A DNA stretch of 16,724 nt from positions 1 through 16,724 of the forward strand of contig SKXH01000294.1 in assembly GCA_007128495.1 (NCBI GenBank), read 5' to 3'. This document shows positions 7,365 to 14,651 of the stretch, in pieces. This stretch comes from Bacteroidota bacterium (GTDB lineage Bacteria; Bacteroidota; Ignavibacteria; T3Sed10-11). The notes beneath the pieces were generated by a model. It was not told where the DNA came from. It made no database searches and saw only the letters and a list, made by a program, of their open reading frames with translations. Within the stretch, counting starts at the first letter, position 1. The number at the start of each line of letters is the position of its first letter. Both the position numbers and the translations under genes were made by a program.

Positions 7365-8597
7365 ATGAAAGAAGCTCGTGTATACTTGGATTATCACGCG
7401 ACTACCCCGATCGATGACCGGGTATATAATTCGATGCTTCCATTCCTTAAAGAACACTTCGGTAATCCATCGAGTACATTTCATTCGTATGGCTGGAAAA
7501 CTCAGGAAGCTGTAGACGATGCCCGCAAATCGATCGCCTCAAATTTAAATGCAAAACCGCGTGAAATTGTGTTCACAAGCGGAAGCACTGAATCCAACAA
7601 CATTGCAATCAGGGGAGCGGCTGAGAAATACCGGGATAAAGGAAATCACATAATAACGTGCGGCACCGAACACAAAAGTGTTTTATCGGTATGTGCATAT
7701 CTCGAAAAAAACGGTTTCGATGTAACTTATCTTCCCGTAGACCGCGACGGATTGATCGATCTGAATAAACTTAATGATGCTATTACCGATTCGACGATCC
7801 TTATTTCGCTGATGTTTGCAAATAATGAGATCGGTGTCATTCACCCGATCGAAGAGATCGGAGGGATTGCGAAAGAAAAAAATGTTATATTTCATACCGA
7901 CGCTACACAGGCAGTCGGCAAAATGAAACTTGATGTACAGAAGTGCGGTATCGATCTGATGTCGATGACAGCTCATAAAATTTACGGACCGAAGGGCGTT
8001 GGATTGCTCTACATCCGGAGTGCAAACCCGTCCGTTCAAGTCGAACCGCTTATTGTCGGCGGCAGTCAGGAATATAATATCCGGGCGGGCACATTGAATG
8101 TGCCGGGAATTATCGGGTTAGCCAAAGCTATTACTCTTTGCGATGATTTGCTTCAAGATGAGGTTGAAACGTCGAGACGATTGCGTGATATGTTTCTTGA
8201 GGGGATCCGCGAAAATATAGAAAATATCAGTGTGAATGGATCGCTTGAATACCGTATCCCGAATAATCTTAACATCAGTTTCAGGGGCGTCGAAGCGCAG
8301 GCATTGTTGATGATGATGGATGATATCGCCCTCTCACTCGGCTCTGCCTGCCTTGGCGATACAATTGAACCTTCACACGTACTTCGAGCGTTACATATAC
8401 CAGAAGGTGATATGTATTCAGCAGTGCGGTTCGGTTTGGGTAGATACACGAGTGAAGAGGAAATAAAATACGTTGTGCACCGTCTGACGGAGACCGTTGC
8501 GATGCTCCGTTCACAACATTCTTCACCTAAACAGTCCAGAACAAAAACCGCAAAAAAGGATAAACGATATGAAAAAGATAGATCTTTTAACGAGTAA
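7365..8597 (+). CDS. iscS: Cysteine desulfurase (IscS/NifS family)
   Basis: PLP enzyme that takes sulfur from cysteine as a persulfide for iron-sulfur cluster assembly and tRNA thiolation. Residues from the ATG at 7365 (410 aa): DYHATTP near the N-terminus, CGTEHKSV for cofactor stacking, the PLP lysine Lys205 in AHKIYGPKG, and the persulfide Cys329 in SLGSAC. These match Lys206 and Cys328 of E. coli IscS. A TTG two codons earlier (7359) is possible, but the ATG gives the family-like N-terminus. The residues after the active cysteine (LGDTIEPSHVLRAL) differ from the usual TSASLEPSYVLRAL. A basic, lysine-rich tail of about 20 residues ends the protein and overlaps the next gene by 29 nt. No iscU or sufU scaffold gene is adjacent. 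Confidence 0.95.
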   Translation: MKEARVYLDYHATTPIDDRVYNSMLPFLKEHFGNPSSTFHSYGWKTQEAVDDARKSIASNLNAKPREIVFTSGSTESNNIAIRGAAEKYRDKGNHIITCGTEHKSVLSVCAYLEKNGFDVTYLPVDRDGLIDLNKLNDAITDSTILISLMFANNEIGVIHPIEEIGGIAKEKNVIFHTDATQAVGKMKLDVQKCGIDLMSMTAHKIYGPKGVGLLYIRSANPSVQVEPLIVGGSQEYNIRAGTLNVPGIIGLAKAITLCDDLLQDEVETSRRLRDMFLEGIRENIENISVNGSLEYRIPNNLNISFRGVEAQALLMMMDDIALSLGSACLGDTIEPSHVLRALHIPEGDMYSAVRFGLGRYTSEEEIKYVVHRLTETVAMLRSQHSSPKQSRTKTAKKDKRYEKDRSFNE

Positions 8598-8850
8598 CCA
8601 CATCGAATTCCTGAAATTTTTAAAAACACAATTTCCACTGTTTCATAAATCAAACGTTTTTTTCCGCGACCTGCAGTACGGCGTTATGGAATACTTTGAA
8701 AAAGAGAAAAAAGAAAAAGTAAAGTACTCTGAAGCCGAGACGATTGCACGGGAATATGCTGCCTTCATGGAGAAAAAAGAGATATTTAAAAAACTTGACC
8801 ACCAAACGTGGGTATTGAACTATCCGGATTTTACTAAAAAAGCTTCTTAA
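8569..8850 (+). CDS. Conserved-looking 93-residue protein of unknown function, coupled to the desulfurase
   Basis: Starts at the ATG 8569 with a good ribosome site, AAGGA (8556-8560), inside the 3' end of the desulfurase gene; the 29-nt overlap in a different frame implies coupled translation. The 93 residues have no cysteine, no signal peptide and no membrane segment. The sequence is rich in Lys, Glu and aromatic residues. The pattern suggests helix (SNHIEFLKFLKTQF), helix (DLQYGVMEYFEKE), helix (SEAETIAREYAAFMEKK) and a short hairpin (KLDHQTWVLNYPDF), which resembles a small winged-helix fold. I do not recognise a named family. Position between a desulfurase and superoxide dismutase suggests a role with Fe-S or redox functions, perhaps as a desulfurase partner or regulator; this is inference only. 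Confidence 0.85.
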   Translation: MKKIDLLTSNHIEFLKFLKTQFPLFHKSNVFFRDLQYGVMEYFEKEKKEKVKYSEAETIAREYAAFMEKKEIFKKLDHQTWVLNYPDFTKKAS

Positions 8851-8882
8851 TCATTCTAAAATCTATCAAGGAGGATACTTAT

Positions 8883-9509
8883 ATGGCATACGAATGGAAG
8901 TTTAATGCACGACCATATTCGGACGAAGAGGCAAAGAAACTTCTTTCGGATGTTGTCAGCCCCGAAACAACAGACTGGCATTACAATAAGCACCATAAGG
9001 GATATGTTGCTGCTTTGAACACGATCGAGAAGGGATTGGAGCAAACAGACCGTTCCAAAGCAAACGGTAATTACAGTGAAGTGGGTGAATTAAAGCGGCG
9101 GTTTACGTGGAATCACGCCGGGACTCTTTTACACGATGTTTACTGGGAAGTACTCGGCGGCGACGGCGATATATCAAAAGGTGCCGACATAAAAGCTGCT
9201 CTTGAAAAAGAGTTCGGATCGTTTGATAAATGGAAAGAAGATTATAAAGCTACGGCTATGGCTGCAAAGTTAAGCGGCTGGGGCTTGCTTGTTTACGATC
9301 AATTGTATTCCGGTCGATTGCTCAACGTGCTCGTTGATGAACATCAGTACGGTGCGATCTGGGGCGGCATTCCCTTAATTTCGTGCGATGTATTTGAGCA
9401 CGCATACTACCACAAAGATGGTCCCGGACGTGCCGGGTATATCGATAATTTCATCAACAATCTGCACTGGGGTAGGATCAATGATCGGTATAAAAAATAC
9501 GTGAAATGA
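8883..9509 (+). CDS. Iron/manganese superoxide dismutase
   Basis: Converts superoxide to oxygen and hydrogen peroxide. It is probably cytoplasmic, since no signal peptide is present. In the 208 residues the four metal ligands are His33 (WHYNKHH), His84 (LLHDVYW), Asp169 and His173 (CDVFEHAYY); the gateway tyrosine is Tyr41 (KGYV). KLSGWGLL matches the family SGW signature. The second-sphere region reads VDEHQYGA, with His154 where typical bacterial enzymes carry glutamine in NQDSP. This, and the stretch KRRFTWNHAGTLLH, resemble the Sulfolobus-type archaeal iron enzymes more than E. coli SodA or SodB. The metal therefore cannot be assigned with confidence; iron or cambialistic is my guess. It has a strong ribosome site (AAGGAGGA) and follows the 93-residue gene by 32 nt. 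A large hairpin terminator follows. Confidence 0.94.
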   Translation: MAYEWKFNARPYSDEEAKKLLSDVVSPETTDWHYNKHHKGYVAALNTIEKGLEQTDRSKANGNYSEVGELKRRFTWNHAGTLLHDVYWEVLGGDGDISKGADIKAALEKEFGSFDKWKEDYKATAMAAKLSGWGLLVYDQLYSGRLLNVLVDEHQYGAIWGGIPLISCDVFEHAYYHKDGPGRAGYIDNFINNLHWGRINDRYKKYVK

Positions 9510-9530
9510 TCTATCACCTTGTGTAATTAT

Positions 9531-9575
9531 CGAAAAAGGGGGGATCGCTGGGTGTGAACACGATTCCCCCTTTCG
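9531..9575 (+). terminator. Strong hairpin after the superoxide dismutase gene
   Basis: The arm CGAAAAAGGGGGGATCG (9531-9547) pairs with CGATTCCCCCTTTCG (9561-9575), with small bulges and a 13-nt loop that itself contains GTGT/ACAC. No strong U-run follows (GATTTAAGG). It lies 21 nt after the sod stop and is the probable end of the rrf2-iscS-sod transcript. It may also work on the opposite strand. Confidence 0.65.
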
Positions 9576-9627
9576 ATTTAAGGAAGAAGCTTCAAAACCC
9601 GCTCTCATTCAATGGAGATGAATCGCG

Positions 9628-9810
9628 ATGTCCGAAATGAGGGATACATCCCCGGATACTAAAACCAACTCCACGCAAAACACCGTCAAAATATCAGCGA
9701 ATTGCCATTATTGGCAATACTGTGTAAATTGCGGCAGTATGCTCGTGAGCATAAAATGCAAACTGGTCTGCAGAAAATGCGGATTTTTTCATTCTTGTTC
9801 AGAACCATAG
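9628..9810 (+). CDS. Small zinc-ribbon protein (60 aa)
   Basis: A 60-residue protein with a disordered, Thr/Ser/Asn-rich N-terminus and two knuckles, CVNCG (Cys32, Cys35) and CRKCG (Cys48, Cys51), spaced as in zinc ribbons. Three more cysteines (26, 44, 57) surround them. The C-terminal pattern CKLVCRKCGFFHSCSEP resembles short zinc-ribbon proteins common in Bacteroidota and Planctomycetes whose function is unknown; this likeness is from memory. GGAG (9614-9617) lies 10 nt before the ATG. It is separated from sod by a hairpin, so it may have its own promoter, which I could not find. The next small gene starts 21 nt downstream. Confidence 0.7.
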   Translation: MSEMRDTSPDTKTNSTQNTVKISANCHYWQYCVNCGSMLVSIKCKLVCRKCGFFHSCSEP

Positions 9811-9831
9811 AAATAATCAACAGGAGGTATT

Positions 9832-9969
9832 ATGAATAAACGTAAGAGAGAAGTGCTCAAGAAACATCGTCGCAAACGAAAAAAAATGAAGGGAAAACAG
9901 AAAGCATTAGCCAATACGTCGCGTGAGGAAAATAAGAATACTGAAGAAAAAACTGCTCCATCTGAGTAA
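9832..9969 (+). CDS. Very basic 45-residue peptide, possibly ribosome-associated
   Basis: The ATG at 9832 has a near-perfect ribosome site, AGGAGG (9822-9827). The protein opens with a highly basic stretch, MNKRKREVLKKHRRKRKKMK, and ends in an acidic, polar tail (NTEEKTAPSE, stop TAA at 9967-9969). The basic half resembles the KHRKRxKK pattern of short AURKAIP1/COX24-domain or bS22-like ribosomal peptides, but the match is by eye and such low-complexity stretches can mislead. It could bind rRNA or other nucleic acid. It sits directly after the zinc-ribbon gene (21-nt gap) and before the SpoIID-like operon. The strong ribosome site and clean stop support expression; the function is unproven. 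Confidence 0.65.
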   Translation: MNKRKREVLKKHRRKRKKMKGKQKALANTSREENKNTEEKTAPSE

Positions 9970-9976
9970 ATGTATG

Positions 9977-10005
9977 TTGCAGCGGCGTGGTGATTTTTGT
10001 ATATT
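9977..10005 (+). promoter_or_regulatory. Possible promoter of the spoIID-folP-cdaA-pcm-miaA operon
   Basis: TTGCAG (9977-9982), a 17-nt spacer, then TATATT (10000-10005), giving a start near 10012 and a leader of about 30 nt before the ATG at 10044. The -35 is weak (3 of 6), the -10 is good, and the spacing is ideal. Confidence 0.5.
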
Positions 10006-10043
10006 CATAAAAAACAAAATCATCCGAGCGCGTACATACAAAA

Positions 10044-11345
10044 ATGCTAATCATATTCCAGCCGGCATCAATTAATTATATAGTACGAATTATATTTGTA
10101 GCTGCGGTGTTTTTCGTTGGCTGTAGTGAAAAAGACCACTACGACTACATCAGGGAATTGGATCAAGACACCCAATCGTTTACGGTATCTTTATTCCACG
10201 AAGATACTGTAAATTCACTGACCATTACCGGATTGGATAACTCTCAGCTATTTGTACAGTCAAAAACAGACACATCTAACCTAATCTCTATTCCTCATGA
10301 AACGATGTTCCTGCACACTGAAGATGGAATAGAAGTAACAACGAAAAATGGGATAGCCACATTTGCCGATGCGGTTAAGGTGGTAGGGGAGAATGGTCGT
10401 GAACTATTCGCCTATCTGAAATATGCGGCAGATAATGGCAGGGAGGTCGTTCTACGAGGAAATCCTGTGATAAAGGCCGGACCGAAAGGTATGAGATCTA
10501 TTGTCACCGCGTATGAGAACGATCTCATTGCCGCTATGATGGTCGACGGTGTACAGTCTGGTGATCCGGAAGCATATAAACACACTATGGCAGTTGTGTA
10601 CCGGACAACTCTCTACGCAGCAACATCAAGCGGCGATGCTATGCTGATAGATGTGTCCGAACGATCGGGTATTCAGTTCGGTACGGAAGTACCGGGCCTC
10701 TTACATTACACACCAATAGAGGAAACCGCTGAACACGTCGCATTGTACCGTAACCTCCCCGTGTTATTGTATACATCAAAAATGTGCGGCGGTATGACCG
10801 CTACTCCCGACATGATCTGGCAGGATATGCCTCCCGAACCCCATCATCAGATAATTATATGTCAGGAGTGTATTGCAAAAGGTAGTTATGAATGGTCAAA
10901 CACGGTGAGCGTTGAAGTAATCGGTGAAGCATTGTTTAATCACCGGGGATATGTTGATATATGGATCAGTAATTTTTATGAAAACGGCAGACCGAAATCG
11001 ATAACGGCTCAATTGGGAGAACGAAAAAAAACCTTTACCGTCGAGGAATTTCGAAAGCGAATAACAACACAAACCGATGATAACCAAATAATCCTGAGCG
11101 ATTGGTTTGAAATTGAAACTGACCCGGATACATCGGACCGGAAGCCGGGACCGTTGCAATTACTGAACATAAATAATTCATCTTCACCCGAAAACGTGCA
11201 TTTTATCGGCTGGGGAAGAGGCCATGGGGTGGGATTGTGTAAGTATTCGGCGCGCCAACAGGCAGCCGCTGGAAAAAATTTCTCAGAAATACTTCAGCAT
11301 TTCTATCCTCGCTTAGAGACAGGACGCATACAGCGTGAACAATAA
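10044..11345 (+). CDS. SpoIID/LytB-domain lipoprotein
   Basis: The protein has 433 residues. Residues 1-27 form a lipoprotein signal ending in FVGC (Cys27), so it should be anchored at the cell envelope. The C-terminal half is SpoIID-like: YENDLIAAMMVDG then PEAYKHTMAVVYRTTLYA (175-192), a CGG motif at 248-250 with Cys273 and Cys276 (SpoIID proteins can bind zinc through cysteines), and the diagnostic GRGHGVGLC (391-399) with ILQHFYPRL. SpoIID enzymes are lytic transglycosylases acting on denuded glycan strands. The catalytic glutamate of the VPSEM-type motif aligns with Asp168 here, so activity is uncertain. There is no sporulation context; non-spore-forming bacteria also carry such proteins. 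No clear ribosome site precedes the ATG, and no later in-frame start leaves the signal intact. It overlaps folP by 11 nt. Confidence 0.88.
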   Translation: MLIIFQPASINYIVRIIFVAAVFFVGCSEKDHYDYIRELDQDTQSFTVSLFHEDTVNSLTITGLDNSQLFVQSKTDTSNLISIPHETMFLHTEDGIEVTTKNGIATFADAVKVVGENGRELFAYLKYAADNGREVVLRGNPVIKAGPKGMRSIVTAYENDLIAAMMVDGVQSGDPEAYKHTMAVVYRTTLYAATSSGDAMLIDVSERSGIQFGTEVPGLLHYTPIEETAEHVALYRNLPVLLYTSKMCGGMTATPDMIWQDMPPEPHHQIIICQECIAKGSYEWSNTVSVEVIGEALFNHRGYVDIWISNFYENGRPKSITAQLGERKKTFTVEEFRKRITTQTDDNQIILSDWFEIETDPDTSDRKPGPLQLLNINNSSSPENVHFIGWGRGHGVGLCKYSARQQAAAGKNFSEILQHFYPRLETGRIQREQ

Positions 11346-12219
11346 ACACATATCACTACAGCATAACTACGGTTCCAAAACATTTAAGTACGGCCGCCGG
11401 TCATATATTATGGGTGTCTTGAATGTTACCCCGGACTCTTTTTCGGATGGAGGACGTTTTCATTCTCCCGATGCGGCAGTAGAGCATGCCCTCGCAATGT
11501 TCGGAGAAGGTGCGGATATAATCGATATAGGCGGAGAATCAACGCGGCCGGGCTCCGAGCGTATTTCTGCCGGAACCGAATTGACCCGTGTTATACCTGT
11601 TATAGAAAAAATACTGGAACATAAAGCCGATGCAGTTCTTTCGATAGATACATACAAATCGCAAGTTGCAGATGAAGCGTTACGACGCGGTGCACTTATC
11701 GTAAACGATATTAGCGCACTCCGGTATGATGAACAAATGCCGGGCGTAATTCAACGCCATAATGCCACTGTTATTTTGATGCATATGAAAGGTGATCCTC
11801 AAACAATGCAGGATGCTCCGTCTTACACGGATGTCACGGCGGAAGTTTATTCATTTCTTAATGACCGGGCGGCGTTTGCAGAACAAAACAATATTAAACA
11901 AATAATTGTCGACCCCGGGATCGGGTTTGGCAAACGCGTGCAGGATAATCTCGAGTTACTCCGTTCGCTAAATAAATTAAACGGGATGGGACATCCGGTG
12001 CTCGTCGGTGCCTCAAGAAAATCATTTATCGGGAAAATTCTGGATGTTGACATCGACCTGCGACTCGATGGAAGTATCGCAGCCGCCGTGATCGGAATAA
12101 TGAACGGTGCATCGATCGTCCGGGTGCATGACATCGCGGCAACAAAACGCGCTGTTACTATCGCCGACGCTATTATGACGGGCTCGAATTATCAAAAAGC
12201 AGAAACCGGATTCAGATAA
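11335..12219 (+). CDS. folP: Dihydropteroate synthase
   Basis: Condenses 6-hydroxymethyl-dihydropterin diphosphate with p-aminobenzoate in folate synthesis; the sulfonamide target. The 294 residues carry the TIM-barrel motifs in order: GVLNVTPDSFSDGG (27-40), DIGGESTRPG (64-73), SIDTYKSQVA (103-112), NDISAL (124-129), VDPGIGFGK (192-200), GASRKSFIG (225-233) and the closing RVHDI (263-267). The GTG at 11335 is chosen because the next start, the ATG in YIMGVLN, would remove the first strand. AGGACG lies about 10 nt upstream. The start overlaps the end of the SpoIID-like gene by 11 nt, and the stop overlaps the cdaA start as TAATG. Confidence 0.97.
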   Translation: MNNKHISLQHNYGSKTFKYGRRSYIMGVLNVTPDSFSDGGRFHSPDAAVEHALAMFGEGADIIDIGGESTRPGSERISAGTELTRVIPVIEKILEHKADAVLSIDTYKSQVADEALRRGALIVNDISALRYDEQMPGVIQRHNATVILMHMKGDPQTMQDAPSYTDVTAEVYSFLNDRAAFAEQNNIKQIIVDPGIGFGKRVQDNLELLRSLNKLNGMGHPVLVGASRKSFIGKILDVDIDLRLDGSIAAAVIGIMNGASIVRVHDIAATKRAVTIADAIMTGSNYQKAETGFR

Positions 12220-13037
12220 TGGAATTAATTCGCATTGGGTTTTTAACGATCACGTTAGCTGATCTTATTGATATTACGATCGTTGCGGTTATTGTGTATA
12301 AACTGTATATGGTTATGCGCTCAACAATCGCGATCTATATCTTCATCGGTCTGCTTTTAATTATTGCTTTTTCGTTCATAGCCCAGGCCGTTGATCTCAA
12401 AGTAATAACATGGATTTTGCGAACGTTGAGTGATATATGGGTTATTGCATTTATCATCTTATTCGCTCCCGAAATCCGTCGATTGCTGGTTTCCCTCGGA
12501 CGAAACCGCTTGGTCAGATTATTTATAAAGGTGGATGTGGCCGAATCAATCGATGAGATCGTAGAAGCGGCAGCCGAACTATCGGAGAAAAAATACGGGG
12601 CATTGATCGTTATTGTCAGAGCAACGGGGATTCGAAGCTTCATCGAAACCGGCCATCCCCTTGAAGCGCGTGTCAGCAAACAATTGCTTGTTTCGATATT
12701 TAACCCGAAATCACCTCTCCATGACGGCGCCGTCGTCGTTAAAGACCGGGTTGTGGAAGCGGCACGTGTTACCCTCCCGATCTCCGAACGAAAAACTGTA
12801 GGAGGTGTAACTCTCGGGATGCGTCATAAAGCTGCACTCGGCATTACGGAACAATCGGATGCTCTGGTTGTTGTCGTCTCGGAAGAAACAGGAACGATTT
12901 CCATCGCCGAGGGTGGCGAACTTATTCGCGGGTTGACACCCGGCGAACTCCGCGAAAAACTCGAAGGGGCTATCGAAGAAGTAAGCGAAGAATCGCTATT
13001 CTCTCTTTTCCGCTCCGATAAGAATGGGAAAAAATAA
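12219..13037 (+). CDS. cdaA: Membrane diadenylate cyclase CdaA (c-di-AMP synthase)
   Basis: Makes cyclic di-AMP from two ATP; this messenger controls potassium, osmotic and cell-wall homeostasis. The 272 residues match CdaA in length and layout: three membrane helices at about 10-33, 38-58 and 62-84, then a DAC domain. Catalytic DGA is at 169-171 in SPLHDGAVVV; the ATP-binding motif, usually GTRHR, reads GMRHK (200-204); VSEETGTISIA follows. The start codon overlaps the folP stop (TAATG) and has no good ribosome site, so translation is probably coupled. The folP-cdaA pairing is, to my knowledge, frequent in Bacteroidota and relatives. Unlike in Firmicutes, no cdaR or glmM is adjacent. The acidic C-terminal helix (about 250-262) is unassigned. 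Confidence 0.95.
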   Translation: MELIRIGFLTITLADLIDITIVAVIVYKLYMVMRSTIAIYIFIGLLLIIAFSFIAQAVDLKVITWILRTLSDIWVIAFIILFAPEIRRLLVSLGRNRLVRLFIKVDVAESIDEIVEAAAELSEKKYGALIVIVRATGIRSFIETGHPLEARVSKQLLVSIFNPKSPLHDGAVVVKDRVVEAARVTLPISERKTVGGVTLGMRHKAALGITEQSDALVVVVSEETGTISIAEGGELIRGLTPGELREKLEGAIEEVSEESLFSLFRSDKNGKK

Positions 13038-13048
13038 ATGAGGAAAAC

Positions 13049-13687
13049 GTGAAACGATTTGACGACGAACGTCGTGAAATGCTGCAGTTATTGAAAGACC
13101 GCGGCATCAAAGATACACGGGTATTCGATGCTATGAATAAAGTACCGCGGCACTTATTCATTCAGGAGGCATTCCGGAATCGTGCATACGATGATTGTGC
13201 GTTGCCGATCGGGTACTCTCAGACTATTTCACAACCGTATACCGTAGCATTTATGACCGAGGCACTCAATGTCAAGGAGGGAGACAAAGTTTTGGAAATC
13301 GGTACCGGCTCCGGATATCAGGCGGCCGTGCTTGCTGAAATGGGGGCACGTGTGTTTACGATTGAACGTAATTATCAATTATACGATAAAGCCCGAAAAC
13401 TTCTTGATTCGCTCGGTTATAAGATAGCGCTCAAGGCCGGTGACGGTACATTAGGGTGGTCTGAATTTAAACCCTATATGGGGATACTGGTAACGGCAGG
13501 GGCTCCGACTATTCCTCAACCGCTAATCGATCAACTGGATGAGGGGGGGAGACTGGTTATTCCCGTCGGCGGACTCGATGAACAAAAATTACACATCGTT
13601 GAGCGAAAGGGTGAAGAGTTTATGACGCGTGAAGTGCACGGTTTTAAGTTTGTACCTCTTATCGGTAAACGAGGATGGTCAAACTAA
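13049..13687 (+). CDS. pcm: Protein-L-isoaspartate O-methyltransferase
   Basis: Uses SAM to methylate L-isoaspartyl residues in aged proteins, starting their repair. The 212 residues begin at a GTG with GAGGA 4-5 nt upstream; cdaA ends 11 nt earlier. Motif I for SAM binding is VLEIGTGSGYQ (81-91), followed by the acidic end of strand 2 in FTIER. The substrate loop, typically GHGQTISQPY in this family, is GYSQTISQPY (55-64) here, with the TISQPY core intact. GAPTIPQPLIDQL and RLVIPVG are also typical. The protein is cytosolic. It sits inside the run from the SpoIID-like gene to miaA, with a 10-nt gap to miaA. Confidence 0.96.
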   Translation: MKRFDDERREMLQLLKDRGIKDTRVFDAMNKVPRHLFIQEAFRNRAYDDCALPIGYSQTISQPYTVAFMTEALNVKEGDKVLEIGTGSGYQAAVLAEMGARVFTIERNYQLYDKARKLLDSLGYKIALKAGDGTLGWSEFKPYMGILVTAGAPTIPQPLIDQLDEGGRLVIPVGGLDEQKLHIVERKGEEFMTREVHGFKFVPLIGKRGWSN

Positions 13688-13697
13688 CGTTATTACA

Positions 13698-14651
13698 ATG
13701 GCATTGAAAAATGTTGTACTCATAGTTTCCTCTCCGACTGCATCCGGAAAAACAGATGTAGCCCTTCAAGTTGCACAACAACTTCCCGTTGAGATACTCT
13801 CTGCAGATTCACGACAAATTTATAAATATACAACAATAGGAACTGCGAAGCCCTCGAAAGAAGAACTCCGGGCTGTACCGCATCATTTTGTCGATATGCT
13901 GGAACCTGACTCACAATGGAATGCCGGTAAATTTGCCGCTGAATCACGGAGTTTAATACAAGACATATTCAAGCGGAATCGTATACCGTTTGTTGTCGGG
14001 GGGACAGGTTTATACATAAAGGCACTGATTGACGGTATCGCCGATATACCTCAAACAGATCGTTTTATCCGTCAAAGGTTGCTTAACCGGTATCAACGCG
14101 AAGGGTTGGAAAAAATTGTTACTGAATTAAAAAGGGTGGATCCCTACGCGGCGGAATCTATCGATACACAAAATCCCCGGCGGGTCTTACGTGCACTCGA
14201 AATCTATTATATGACCGGGATGACCCGTGCAGAGCTCGAACGGAAATCCAACGACCCGTTGCAATACGAGCTTCTATGGTTTGGACTAAACTGGGATAGG
14301 GAAATATTGTATCGCAGGATAGAGGAACGCGTAGACCGGATGATTCAACAAGGTTTGATCGAAGAGGTGCACTCATTGCTTGCTCAAGGTTACACCGAAA
14401 ACACACAGGCACTGCAATCCGTAGGATATACCGAAATAATTGAATACTTGAAAGGAAAGTTGTCTAAAGAGGACGCCATTAATTTGATCAAACAAAATTC
14501 TCGGAGATTTGCAAAGCGTCAAATGACATGGTTTAGAAAAGAAAAGCGCATCCATTGGTTAGATGTACGGTCGGAGGTAGACCTTGAAAATGCAGCCGGT
14601 GTAATCGTGGATAAATACCGCACACTCGAACAAAAAAATAGGGGCGCTTAA
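13698..14651 (+). CDS. miaA: tRNA dimethylallyltransferase
   Basis: Transfers a dimethylallyl group to N6 of adenosine 37 in tRNAs that read UNN codons. The 317 residues are counted from the ATG at 13698; upstream in-frame codons back to 13629 lie within pcm and do not resemble the family. The P-loop is SPTASGKT (12-19, Ser replacing the usual Gly), then DSRQIYKY (37-44), IGTAKP (47-52), HHFVDMLEP (62-70) and GGTGLYIKAL (101-110). The C-terminal QMTWFRKEKRIHW is characteristic. No strong ribosome site lies close to the ATG; translation may be coupled to pcm, 10 nt upstream. It is the last gene of the operon, and its stop codon lies inside the terminator hairpin. Confidence 0.96.
   Translation: MALKNVVLIVSSPTASGKTDVALQVAQQLPVEILSADSRQIYKYTTIGTAKPSKEELRAVPHHFVDMLEPDSQWNAGKFAAESRSLIQDIFKRNRIPFVVGGTGLYIKALIDGIADIPQTDRFIRQRLLNRYQREGLEKIVTELKRVDPYAAESIDTQNPRRVLRALEIYYMTGMTRAELERKSNDPLQYELLWFGLNWDREILYRRIEERVDRMIQQGLIEEVHSLLAQGYTENTQALQSVGYTEIIEYLKGKLSKEDAINLIKQNSRRFAKRQMTWFRKEKRIHWLDVRSEVDLENAAGVIVDKYRTLEQKNRGA

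Noticed and set aside
8153..8653. Minus-strand frame of 166 codons opposite the desulfurase gene
   Set aside because: Covers the active-cysteine region of the desulfurase in antisense; Ser/Arg-rich shadow frame.
9992..10022. AT-rich hairpin GATTTTTGT / ACAAAATC before the SpoIID-like gene
   Set aside because: It overlaps the best promoter -10, has a bulged AT-only stem and no U-run; probably not a terminator.
10044..11345. Evidence of sporulation from a SpoIID-like protein
   Set aside because: SpoIID/LytB domains are common in non-sporulating bacteria, and no other sporulation gene is present.
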